This document shows positions 34,258-42,622 of a DNA stretch of 64,000 bases, in pieces. Both the position numbers and the translations under genes were made by a program. Source of the stretch: Hydrogenophaga sp. NFH-34 (lineage in GTDB: Bacteria > Pseudomonadota > Gammaproteobacteria > Burkholderiales > Burkholderiaceae_C); assembly GCF_021401345.1 (NCBI RefSeq), contig NZ_JACBGE010000020.1, positions 1-64,000 on the forward strand, written 5' to 3'. Under the pieces are notes generated by a model. It saw only the letters and a list, made by a program, of their open reading frames with translations. It had not been told where the DNA came from and did not search any database. Every line of letters starts with the position of its first letter. Position 1 is the first letter of the stretch.

Positions 34258-36822
34258 ATGGACATCTCCCGCATCCGTGCGCTGCGCGGTCCCAACCTGT
34301 GGAGCCGCCAGACCGCCATCGAAGCCATCGTGGCCTGCGACGAACACGAACGCGCCCTGACCACGCTGCCCGGGTTCGAGCTGCGGCTGCGCACCCTGTT
34401 TCCCGGCCTGGGCAACCTGCGGCGCCAGCCCGACGAAGCCTCGCTGGCCCACGTGCTGGAAGCGGTGGCGCTGGCCCTGCAGGCGCAGGCGGGCTGTGTG
34501 GTCAGCTTCAGCCGCACCACCGAAACCGTGGAACGCGGCACCTTCCAGGTGGTGGTCGAATACACCGAAGAGGCCGTGGGCCGCCAGGCCCTGGCCGCGG
34601 CCGAAGCCCTGATCCAGGCCGCCCTGGCCGACCAGCCTTTCGATGTGGCGCAGACGCTGGCCGCGCTGCGCGAGCTGGACGAAGACGTGCGCCTGGGCCC
34701 GTCCACCGGCTGCATCGTGCAGGCCGCCGTGGCGCGCGGCATTCCCTACCGGCGCCTGACCAGCGGCAGCCTGGTGCAGTTCGGCTGGGGCTCGCGCCAG
34801 CGCCGCATCTGGGCCGCCGAGGTCGACTCCACCAGCGCCGTCTCCGAATCCATCGCCCAGGACAAGGACCTGACCAAGACCCTGCTGCGCGCGGCCGGCG
34901 TGCCGGTGCCCCTGGGCCGGCCGGTGGACAGCATCGACGAGGCCTGGGAGGTCGCGCAGGAGATCGGCCTGCCCGTGGTGCTCAAGCCGCAGGACGGCAA
35001 CCAGGGCAAGGGTGTCACCGTCAACATCGTCAGCCGCGACCACCTCGAAGCCGCCTACCGCGTGGCGGCCGAAATCGGCCAGGTGATGGTGGAGAAGTTC
35101 CTGCCCGGCAGCGACTTCCGGCTGCTGGTCGTGGGCGACAAGCTGGTCGCGGCGGCACGCCGAGACCCGCCGCACGTGATCGGCGACGGCGAGCACACGG
35201 TGCGCGAGCTGGTCGACCAGGTCAACACCGACCCGCGCCGGGGCGACGGCCACGCCACCTCGCTGACCAAGATCCGCATCGACGACATCGCGCTGGCGCG
35301 CCTGCAGATCCAGGGCCTGTCGCCCGACGGCGTGCCCGAAGCCGGCCACCGCGTGGTGCTGCGCAACAACGCCAACCTGTCCACCGGCGGATCGGCCACC
35401 GACGTGACCGACGACGTGCACCCCGAAGTGGCCGCGCGCGCCGTGACCGCCGCGCGCATGATCGGCCTGGAAATCTGCGGCGTGGACGTGGTCTGCGAAA
35501 CCGTGGGCCGGCCGCTGGAGGAACAGTCCGGCGGCATCGTGGAAGTGAACGCCGCGCCCGGCCTGCGCATGCACCTGTCGCCCTCCTACGGCAAACCCCG
35601 GCCGGTGGGCGAGGCCATCGTCTCGCGCCTGTACGCGCCCGACGACGACGGGCGCGTACCGGTGGTGGCCGTCACCGGCACCAACGGCAAGACCACCACC
35701 ACGCGCCTGATCGCGCACCTGCTGGCCGCCAGCGGCCTGCGCGTGGGCATGACCAACACCGACGGCGTGTACGTCGACGGCCGCCAGACCGATTCCGGCG
35801 ACTGCGCCGGCCCCAAGAGCGCGCGCAACGTGCTGATGCACCCCGACGTGGACGCGGCGGTGTTCGAGACCGCGCGCGGCGGCGTGCTGCGCGAAGGCCT
35901 GGGCTTCGACCGCTGCCAGGTGGCGGTGGTCACCAACATCGGCGCCGGCGACCACCTGGGCCTGAACTTCATCACCACGGTGGAAGACCTGGCGGTGCTC
36001 AAGCGGGTGATCGTGCAGAACGTCGCCAGCGACGGTTTCGCCGTGCTCAACGCCACCGACCCGCACGTGGTCGCTATGGCCGGCGTGTGCACGGGCGGCG
36101 TCATCTACTTCGCGGCCGACCGCCACCACCCGGTGCTGGCCACCCACCGCGCGCAGGGCCGCCGCTGCGTCTTCGTCGATGGCGGCCACATCATCGCGAC
36201 CGAAGGCAACTGGCGCGAAAGCGTGTCGCTGCGCGACATCCCGCTGACGCGCGAGGGCAGCATCGGCTTCCAGGTGGACAACGCCATGGCCGCCATCGCC
36301 GCGGCCTGGGGCGTGGACCTGTCGTGGGAGGCGATCCGCGCCGGGCTGGCCAGCTTCGTCAACGACAGCGACAACGCCCCCGGCCGCTTCAACGTGATGG
36401 CCTACAAAGGCGCCACCCTGATCGCCGACTACGGCCACAACCCCGACGCGATGCGCGCGCTGGTGGCGGCGGTGGAGGCGATGCCGGCGCAGCGCCGCTC
36501 GGTGGTGATCAGCGGCGCCGGCGACCGGCGCGACGAAGACATTCGCGAGCAGACCCAGATCCTGGGCCGCGCCTTCGACGACGTCATCCTCTACCAGGAC
36601 GCCTGCCAGCGCGGGCGCGAAGACGGCGAAGTGATCGCGCTGCTGCGCGAAGGCCTGGCCGACGCGCCCCGGACCACGCGGGTGGATGAAATCCGGGGCG
36701 AGTTCGTCGCCATCGACACCGCCCTGGAACGCCTGCAGCCCGGCGACCTGTGCCTGGTGCTGGTCGACCAGGTGGACGAGGCACTGGCCCACCTGGCCGC
36801 GCGCGTCGGGCAGGCGGGCTGA
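34258..36822 (+). CDS. cphA: Cyanophycin synthetase
   Basis: An 854-residue enzyme that builds multi-L-arginyl-poly-L-aspartate, a nitrogen store, from Asp, Arg and ATP without a ribosome. It has the N-terminal domain (to about 160), the ATP-grasp domain that adds Asp to the backbone (about 200-465), and the Mur-ligase-like domain that adds Arg, with intact P-loop GTNGKTTT at 474-481 and a full C-terminus (GHNPDAMRAL, ISGAGDRRDEDI). It follows the degenerate paralogue by 71 bases on the same strand, probably in one operon. No cyanophycinase gene is in the window. Confidence 0.95.
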   Translation: MDISRIRALRGPNLWSRQTAIEAIVACDEHERALTTLPGFELRLRTLFPGLGNLRRQPDEASLAHVLEAVALALQAQAGCVVSFSRTTETVERGTFQVVVEYTEEAVGRQALAAAEALIQAALADQPFDVAQTLAALRELDEDVRLGPSTGCIVQAAVARGIPYRRLTSGSLVQFGWGSRQRRIWAAEVDSTSAVSESIAQDKDLTKTLLRAAGVPVPLGRPVDSIDEAWEVAQEIGLPVVLKPQDGNQGKGVTVNIVSRDHLEAAYRVAAEIGQVMVEKFLPGSDFRLLVVGDKLVAAARRDPPHVIGDGEHTVRELVDQVNTDPRRGDGHATSLTKIRIDDIALARLQIQGLSPDGVPEAGHRVVLRNNANLSTGGSATDVTDDVHPEVAARAVTAARMIGLEICGVDVVCETVGRPLEEQSGGIVEVNAAPGLRMHLSPSYGKPRPVGEAIVSRLYAPDDDGRVPVVAVTGTNGKTTTTRLIAHLLAASGLRVGMTNTDGVYVDGRQTDSGDCAGPKSARNVLMHPDVDAAVFETARGGVLREGLGFDRCQVAVVTNIGAGDHLGLNFITTVEDLAVLKRVIVQNVASDGFAVLNATDPHVVAMAGVCTGGVIYFAADRHHPVLATHRAQGRRCVFVDGGHIIATEGNWRESVSLRDIPLTREGSIGFQVDNAMAAIAAAWGVDLSWEAIRAGLASFVNDSDNAPGRFNVMAYKGATLIADYGHNPDAMRALVAAVEAMPAQRRSVVISGAGDRRDEDIREQTQILGRAFDDVILYQDACQRGREDGEVIALLREGLADAPRTTRVDEIRGEFVAIDTALERLQPGDLCLVLVDQVDEALAHLAARVGQAG

Positions 36823-36867
36823 GCAGCGGCCCCGGCCGGGCGCCGCGCCAGCCGGGCGTGCCCGGGA

Positions 36868-37506
36868 TCAGTTCGCCACCGTGAAGCGCTGGCGGATGTG
36901 CTGGGGCTGTTCGATCTCGTCGACGATGGCCACGGCCATGTCCTGCACCGAGATGCGGCCGGGCCCGTCGCTGTTCATCAGCGGCGCGTCCTGGCCCACG
37001 CGATACTGGCCGGTGCGCACCCCGGGCTCCAGCAGGATCGCGGGCGAGAGGAAGGTCCATTCGAGACCGGTTTCCAGGCGGATCAGGTTCAGCGCCTCGC
37101 GCGCCGCCAGCGCGCCCTGTTTCCAGTCGGCCGGGAATTCGGGCGTGTCCACCAGTTGCACACCGGGCGCCACGTACAGGCTGCCCGCACCGCCGACCAC
37201 CAGCAGGCGCTTGGTGCCCGCGGCCTTGACGCCCGCGAAGATGGCGCGCGTGCCGGCCAGAAACTGGTCGTGGATGTCCGGCACCGTCCAGCCCGGGTTG
37301 TAGGCGCTGATGACGGCGTCCTGGCCCGCCGCAGCGGCCTGCACGTCCTCGGGGTTCTGCGCCGAACCGGCGCGCACCGTCAGCCCCGGGCGGGCCGCCA
37401 GTTTCTCCGGATGGCGGGCCAGCACCGTGACCTGGTGGCCGCGTTGCAGCAGTTCGTCGAGCACGGCCGAACCGACAAAACCGGTGCCGATGAGGGTGAC
37501 TTTCAT
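36868..37506 (-). CDS. NAD(P)-binding oxidoreductase, atypical SDR
   Basis: A 212-residue protein with the nucleotide-binding N-terminus MKVTLIGTGFVGSAVLDELL, related to NAD(P)H-binding YwnB/flavin-reductase-like proteins (VVGGAGSLYV). It lacks an obvious YxxxK catalytic pair. It is divergent from a LysR regulator gene, a classic arrangement in which the regulator controls the enzyme gene. Substrate unknown; quinone or flavin reduction is typical of relatives. Confidence 0.87.
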   Translation of the reverse strand: MKVTLIGTGFVGSAVLDELLQRGHQVTVLARHPEKLAARPGLTVRAGSAQNPEDVQAAAAGQDAVISAYNPGWTVPDIHDQFLAGTRAIFAGVKAAGTKRLLVVGGAGSLYVAPGVQLVDTPEFPADWKQGALAAREALNLIRLETGLEWTFLSPAILLEPGVRTGQYRVGQDAPLMNSDGPGRISVQDMAVAIVDEIEQPQHIRQRFTVAN

Positions 37507-37617
37507 GGGAATCTCCAAAACAGGTTGATCGATGGGCTCTATGCTATGGGCCGCAAAATATCCCCGGTAGAGGGCATCTCAGGCCTTATTTTTGAAGCTG
37601 TACTTCACAATCAACCC

Positions 37618-38520
37618 ATGGACGATCTCCGGCGCATGGCCATCTTCGCCACCGTGGTGCAACACGGTTCGATGAGCGGCGCGGCGCGCGCGCTGGGCAT
37701 GAGCCCGTCGGCCGTGAGCCAGCAGGTGCGCCAGCTCGAAACCGATGGCGGCGTCACGCTGCTGCACCGCTCCACCCGGCAACTGGCGCTGACCGAGGCC
37801 GGTGAGCGTTTTCACGAACACTGCGCGGCGCTGCTGCGCGCGGCCGCCCAGGCGCGCGCCGAACTCCAGCACACGCGGGAAGCCCCGGTCGGCCTGCTGC
37901 GCCTGTCGGCGCCGGTCGGGTTTGCGCGCCACATCGCCCCCGCACTCGGGCCGCTGCTGGCGCAGCACCCGGCGCTGCGGCTGCACCTGCTGGTGGACGA
38001 CGCGCCGATCGACCTGATCCAGGCGCGCATCGACCTGGCGATCCGTTTCGGCCCGCTGCCCGATTCGTCGTGGGTGGCGCGCCGGCTGGGCGCGCTGCGC
38101 TGGTGGATCTGCGCCAGCCCGGCCTGGATCGCGGCGCACGGCCCGGTGGCGCACCCGGACGCGCTGCTGGGGCACGCCTGGCTGGGCTTCGTGCGCGAGC
38201 GCCCCTGGCTGCGCCTGGACATGACCGGGCCCGACGGCGCCGCGCGCGAACTGCGCATCGAACCGCGCCTGTCGAGCAACAACCAGCTGTCGATCCAGCA
38301 GATGTGCGCCGCGGGCCTGGGGCCGGCGCTGCTGGGCAGTGCCGACGCCCACGACGACGTCGCCGCCGGCCACCTGGTCCGCCTGCTGCCCGAATGGACG
38401 CTGCCGGCGCTCGACATCAGCGCCGTGACCCCGCAACGCGACACCCAGCCGGCCAAGGTGCGGCTGGCGGTCCAGGCGCTGCAGGCGTATCTGCAGAACC
38501 TCGCTGGCGTGGAAAGCTGA
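37618..38520 (+). CDS. LysR-family transcriptional regulator
   Basis: A 300-residue regulator. The N-terminal winged helix-turn-helix (1-60: FATVVQHGSMSGAARALGMSPSAVSQQVRQLE) is followed by a periplasmic-binding-protein-like effector domain (about 90-295). The sequence resembles the CrgA/AaeR branch, which often controls adjacent oxidoreductases. It is divergent from the NAD(P)-binding gene across a 111-base gap that must carry its binding site. No effector can be proposed. Confidence 0.92.
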   Translation: MDDLRRMAIFATVVQHGSMSGAARALGMSPSAVSQQVRQLETDGGVTLLHRSTRQLALTEAGERFHEHCAALLRAAAQARAELQHTREAPVGLLRLSAPVGFARHIAPALGPLLAQHPALRLHLLVDDAPIDLIQARIDLAIRFGPLPDSSWVARRLGALRWWICASPAWIAAHGPVAHPDALLGHAWLGFVRERPWLRLDMTGPDGAARELRIEPRLSSNNQLSIQQMCAAGLGPALLGSADAHDDVAAGHLVRLLPEWTLPALDISAVTPQRDTQPAKVRLAVQALQAYLQNLAGVES

Positions 38521-38618
38521 CAGGCCGCGGAGGCTCCGGGTTGAGGCCGGCAACCTCTGTGTCGCCAAAGAGCGCGCCGCGACGCCCGAAGGGAAGTTCA
38601 AAGTCCAGGGCACCCGTG

Positions 38619-38712
38619 GAACCGGCTCTGCCGGGCCACAGGGTGCGTCCCCCTCCAAGCGTCTGAAAGACGCGCCAGAGAGGGGGAAGCCGCCTCCGGC
38701 GGCGCAGGGGGT
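38619..38712. repeat. Intergenic palindromic repeat (copy B)
   Basis: The element holds GAACCGGCTCTGCCGGG, a longer hairpin of CCCCCTC paired with GAGGGGG around a smaller GCGTCTGAAAGACGC hairpin, and GCCGCCTCCGGCGGC before a G-run. It has the same order of blocks as 11193-11264. It lies between the LysR gene and the DAHP synthase gene, ending just before the latter's ATG, and could affect expression of that gene or end LysR transcription. Confidence 0.6.
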
Positions 38713-38727
38713 GGACAATCCTCCCCC

Positions 38728-39822
38728 ATGCCCCACGTCCACACCGCCCCCCCGCCGTCCACCCACGACACCACCCGCATCGACGATCTGCGCATTGGCG
38801 CGGTGCGTCCGCTGATCACCCCCGCGCTGCTGCAGGAATGGCTGCCCACGCCGCCGGCCACGCAGCAGTTGGTCGAGACCAGCCGCGCCGCGCTCGCGCG
38901 CGTGCTGCACGGCCAGGACGACCGCCTGATCGTCGTCGTGGGGCCGTGCTCCATCCACGATCACGGCCAGGCCATGGACTACGCCCGGCGCCTGAAGGAA
39001 CAGGCCGACGCGCTGGCCGACGACCTGCTGGTCGTGATGCGCGTGTACTTCGAAAAGCCGCGCACCACCGTGGGCTGGAAGGGCTACATCAACGACCCGC
39101 ACCTGGACGGCAGTTTCGCCATCAACGAAGGGCTGGAGCTGGCGCGCCAGCTGCTGCTGGACGTGCTCGATGTCGGTCTGCCGGTGGGCACCGAGTTCCT
39201 CGATCTGCTCTCGCCGCAGTTCATCTCCGACCTGGTGAGCTGGGGCGCTATCGGCGCGCGCACCACCGAAAGCCAGAGCCACCGCCAGCTGGCCAGCGGC
39301 CTGAGCTGCCCGGTGGGCTTCAAGAACGGCACCGACGGCGGTATCAAGGTGGCGGCCGACGCCATCGTCGCGGCCCACTCGGCCCACGCCTTCATGGGCA
39401 TGACCAAGATGGGTCAGGCGGCCATTTTTGAAACCCGCGGCAACGCCGACTGCCACGTCATCCTGCGTGGCGGCAAAGCGCCCAACTACAGCGCCGCCGA
39501 TGTGCAGGCCACGTGCGAACTGCTGGCCAAGGCCGGCCTGCGCGAGCAGGTGATGATCGACCTCTCGCACGCCAACAGCAGCAAACAGCACCGCAAACAG
39601 ATCGAGGTGGCCACCGACGTGGCGGCACAGATCGCGGCCGGCGACGCGCGCATCACCGGCGTGATGATCGAAAGCCACCTCGAAGAAGGCCGTCAGGACA
39701 TCGTGCCCGGCCAGCCGCTGCAGCCCGGCGTGAGCGTGACCGATGCCTGCATCAGCTTCGCGCAGACCGTGCCCGTGCTGCAAGGCCTGGCCGCGGCGGT
39801 GCGCGCACGTCGCCAGCGCTGA
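38728..39822 (+). CDS. 3-deoxy-7-phosphoheptulonate (DAHP) synthase, class I
   Basis: A 364-residue enzyme of the AroF/AroG/AroH type that joins phosphoenolpyruvate and erythrose 4-phosphate, the first step of aromatic amino-acid synthesis. Signature blocks include VVGPCSIHD (metal-binding Cys), RVYFEKPRTTVGWKG, GARTTESQ, CPVGFKNGTDG, and SHANSSKQ. Which amino acid inhibits it cannot be read safely, so no letter is assigned. It stands alone, after an intergenic repeat and before a hairpin at 39838-39859. Confidence 0.95.
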   Translation: MPHVHTAPPPSTHDTTRIDDLRIGAVRPLITPALLQEWLPTPPATQQLVETSRAALARVLHGQDDRLIVVVGPCSIHDHGQAMDYARRLKEQADALADDLLVVMRVYFEKPRTTVGWKGYINDPHLDGSFAINEGLELARQLLLDVLDVGLPVGTEFLDLLSPQFISDLVSWGAIGARTTESQSHRQLASGLSCPVGFKNGTDGGIKVAADAIVAAHSAHAFMGMTKMGQAAIFETRGNADCHVILRGGKAPNYSAADVQATCELLAKAGLREQVMIDLSHANSSKQHRKQIEVATDVAAQIAAGDARITGVMIESHLEEGRQDIVPGQPLQPGVSVTDACISFAQTVPVLQGLAAAVRARRQR

Positions 39823-39837
39823 GCGTCCCCCACCGTC

Positions 39838-39859
39838 CCCCTGTCAGGACCGACAGGGG
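39838..39859 (+). terminator. Hairpin after DAHP synthase gene
   Basis: CCCCTGTC, loop AGGACC, GACAGGGG: a perfect eight-pair stem starting 16 bases after the stop codon. The expected T-run is absent, so termination here would be weak or need help. Confidence 0.5.
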
Positions 39860-39927
39860 TGGCGCCCCGTCGGGTGGAAGGACTGCGCACAATGCCGCGC
39901 GATCCATACCAAACAGACAGGGAAACC

Positions 39928-40746
39928 ATGCGCCAGACCACCGACACCTCTTCATGCCTGCAAGGCCGGACCGCCCTCGTGACCGGGGGCGCCCGGGGTC
40001 TGGGCGCCGGCATGGCCCAGGCCCTGGCTGCGGCCGGTGCGGCCGTGATGATCGGTGACCTGCTCGAAACCGAGGGCCGGCAGATGGCCGATCTGCTGCG
40101 CGAAACGGGCGCGCGTGCCGCCTTCGTGCACCTGGACGTGACCGACGAGGCCCACTGGCTGGCGGCCGTGGCCAACACGCACAGCCAGCTGGGCGGCTTC
40201 GACATCCTGATCAACAACGCCGGCGTGGAAGAAACGGCGCTGCTCACCGAGCTCGACCCCGAGGCGCTGCGCCGCATGCTCGACGTGAACGTGCTGGGCA
40301 CGGCGCTCGGGCTCAAGCACGCGCTGCGTGCGATGCGGCCCGGCGGCCTGGCGGGGCAGGGCGGCGCGGTGGTCAACGTGGCCTCGGTGGCGGCCACCAT
40401 CGCCTTCCCCGGCATCGCCGGCTATTCGGCCACCAAGTCGGCGGTGGACCGGCTCACCCGCGTGGCCGCCATGGAGTCCGGCCGGCTCGGCCACGGCGTG
40501 CGCGTGAACGCGATCTACCCTGGCCTGGTGCCCACCGACATGGGCCAGAAGCTGGCCGCCGACGTGGTGGACGCCGGCCTGTTCCCGTCGGTCGACGCCG
40601 CGGTGGGTGCCATCGTGCAGCAGACCCCCCTGGGCCGCCTGGGCACGGTCGCCGACATGGCCGACGCGGTGGTGTTCCTGTGTTCGGACGCGGCGCGCTT
40701 CATCACCGGCGCCGGGCTGCCGGTGGACGGCGGCATGGGCATGTGA
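39928..40746 (+). CDS. Short-chain dehydrogenase/reductase (SDR)
   Basis: A 272-residue classical SDR: TGGARGLGAG near residue 20, Asp after the second strand (MIGDLLE, favouring NAD), NNAG, Ser in NVASV and YSATK. It resembles hydroxysteroid and 3-oxoacyl reductases in general, without a specific match. The ATG at 39928 is preferred to one at 39892 because the SDR fold begins after it. It stands alone between the aromatic-synthesis gene and a convergent kinase-like gene. Confidence 0.9.
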   Translation: MRQTTDTSSCLQGRTALVTGGARGLGAGMAQALAAAGAAVMIGDLLETEGRQMADLLRETGARAAFVHLDVTDEAHWLAAVANTHSQLGGFDILINNAGVEETALLTELDPEALRRMLDVNVLGTALGLKHALRAMRPGGLAGQGGAVVNVASVAATIAFPGIAGYSATKSAVDRLTRVAAMESGRLGHGVRVNAIYPGLVPTDMGQKLAADVVDAGLFPSVDAAVGAIVQQTPLGRLGTVADMADAVVFLCSDAARFITGAGLPVDGGMGM

Positions 40747-40767
40747 CGCCCACGACCGACCTGCGAA

Positions 40768-42468
40768 TCAGTCGCTGCCGATGTCCTTGCCGCGGCTGCT
40801 GCGCCAGATGGCCCGCACCAGCCACAGCCCGCCGATGAAGGCGCTGCTGAAGCCCAGGAAGCCAAAGGCCGGCAGGCCGAACAGTGTCGGGCCGCCCTGC
40901 ACGGTCATCACGATGGACGAGCCGATGATGAGCGCGGCGATCACCAGCGCCATGGCCATGCGGTTGGCCGCGCGGTCGATCTGGTCGCCCACACGCCGCA
41001 GGTGGGTGACGTCGATGCCCACGTGCAACCGCCCGCGCCGCGCATTGCGCAGCAACCGCGTGATGTCGGCCGGCAACTGCTCGGCCACCGACAGCGTGCG
41101 CCGCAGGGTCTGCCAGGCGCGGTGGGCCAGCACGCGGGGCTGATAGCGTTCGCGCAGCACCTGCTTGAGCAGGGGCAGCGCCTCGCTGGTCATGTGGAAG
41201 TCCGGGTCGAGGCCGCGGCCCATGCCTTCGAGCGTGATGAAGGCCTTGATCAGCAGCGCCAGGTCGGACGGCAGGCCCAACTGGTGGCCGCGCAGGATCG
41301 CCGTCACGTCGGCCAGCATCTGGCCGAGGTTGAGTTCGGCCAGGGGCGCGCCGTGGTACTGGTCGACGAAGGCCTCGATCTCGGTCTCCAGCAGGCCGAG
41401 GTTGACCCCGTGATCGTCGCCGGCCCAGTCGAGCAGCACGTCGGCCACGGTCTGGGGATGGCGCTCGACCAGGCCCATGAGCAGTTGCAGCAGCTCGTCG
41501 CGCCGGCGTTCGGACAGGCGCCCGACCATGCCGAAGTCGATGAAGGCGATGCGGTTGCCATCGAGGTAGATCACGTTACCGGGGTGCGGGTCGGCGTGGT
41601 AGAGGCCGTCCTGCACGATCATCTTGAGCACGGCCTGGGCACCGCGCTGGGCCAGCACCTGGCGGTCCAGCCCCCGGGCGTCCAGCTCGCCGAGGTCCTT
41701 GCCCGCCACGCCGGTCATGCAGTCCTGCACGTTCACCCGGGCGCTGGTGTGCGCCCAGTGCACCCTGGGCACCACGATCCAGGGCAGGGCCGCCATGTTG
41801 GCCGCGATGCGCTCGGCGTTGCGGCACTCGCTGGCCAGATCGAGTTCGCGCTGGAGCGAACGCGCCAGCTCGCGCACCAGTTGCTGGGGTCGGTAGGGTT
41901 TGAGCGCGGGCATCTCGGCTTCGGCCACCGCGGCCAGGCGCTGCATGAGTCGCAGGTCGGCTTCGATGATGCGGTCGATGCCCGGCCGCCGGATCTTGAC
42001 CACCACCTCGGTGCCGTCGTGCAGCGTGGCGCGGTGCACCTGGGCGATGCTGGCCGCCGCCAGCGGCTCGGTCTCGAAGTGCGCGAAAACCGTTTCGGGC
42101 TCCCCGCCCAGGTCTTCGCGCAACTGGGGTCGCAGCAGTTCAAATGGCAAGGCCGGCACATTGCTGTGCAGCTTTTCGAATTCGGCGATGTATTCGGGGC
42201 CGAACAGATCGGCCCGCCCGGCCAGGATCTGGCCCAGCTTGACGAAGGTGGGGCCCAGCTCTTCCAGCGCCAGCCGCAGCTGCACGGGCGGCTCGATCCG
42301 GGCCAGGTCGGCCGCATGGTCCCACTTGAGCGCGTGGCCCGCCCGCTCCAGCGAGTCGGCCAGCCCCAGCCGGCGCACGCTGTCGCCAAAGCCGTGCCGG
42401 ATGAGCACGCCCAGAATCTGGTTCAGGCGCCCCATGTCACGGGCCGCGCCAAGGGTTTCGATCAGCAT
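40768..42468 (-). CDS. ABC1/UbiB-family atypical kinase
   Basis: A 566-residue protein of the AarF/UbiB family. It shows KxGQ (VKLGQILAGRADL, about 90), the Ala-rich nucleotide loop (AAASIAQVHRA), invariant Lys in VVVKIRRPG, HADPHPGN and the metal site FIDFGMVG, with two C-terminal membrane helices (about 505-550). UbiB supports ubiquinone synthesis by ATP hydrolysis at the membrane. Because no ubi genes adjoin it, I cannot say whether this is UbiB itself or a paralogue. Extension upstream of ATG 42468 enters repeat DNA. Confidence 0.9.
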   Translation of the reverse strand: MLIETLGAARDMGRLNQILGVLIRHGFGDSVRRLGLADSLERAGHALKWDHAADLARIEPPVQLRLALEELGPTFVKLGQILAGRADLFGPEYIAEFEKLHSNVPALPFELLRPQLREDLGGEPETVFAHFETEPLAAASIAQVHRATLHDGTEVVVKIRRPGIDRIIEADLRLMQRLAAVAEAEMPALKPYRPQQLVRELARSLQRELDLASECRNAERIAANMAALPWIVVPRVHWAHTSARVNVQDCMTGVAGKDLGELDARGLDRQVLAQRGAQAVLKMIVQDGLYHADPHPGNVIYLDGNRIAFIDFGMVGRLSERRRDELLQLLMGLVERHPQTVADVLLDWAGDDHGVNLGLLETEIEAFVDQYHGAPLAELNLGQMLADVTAILRGHQLGLPSDLALLIKAFITLEGMGRGLDPDFHMTSEALPLLKQVLRERYQPRVLAHRAWQTLRRTLSVAEQLPADITRLLRNARRGRLHVGIDVTHLRRVGDQIDRAANRMAMALVIAALIIGSSIVMTVQGGPTLFGLPAFGFLGFSSAFIGGLWLVRAIWRSSRGKDIGSD

Positions 42469-42485
42469 GAATCGATGATAGCGAG

Positions 42486-42621
42486 CCCTTCGGGGGGCAG
42501 CGATCCGCGCCAGCGGCGGCGCGTGGGGGCTACAGGAATCCAGCGCCGGGCCGCTCCCAAGCTGGATTCGCGCCCCCTCGGGGGGCAGCGACCCGCGCCA
42601 GCGGCGGCGCGTGGGGGCTAC
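42486..42621. repeat. Tandem pair of 47-48-base GC-rich repeats
   Basis: Two nearly identical copies (42486-42533 and 42575-42621, 88 bases apart) read CCCTTCGGGGGGCAGCG / CCCTCGGGGGGCAGCG through GCCAGCGGCGGCGCG to TGGGGGCTAC. Two changes are visible between copies. The second ends directly against the stop codon of the peptidase gene. The type differs from the repeats at 11.2 and 38.6 kb. Function is unknown; each copy can fold into a GC-rich hairpin. Confidence 0.7.
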
Positions 42622-42622
42622 T

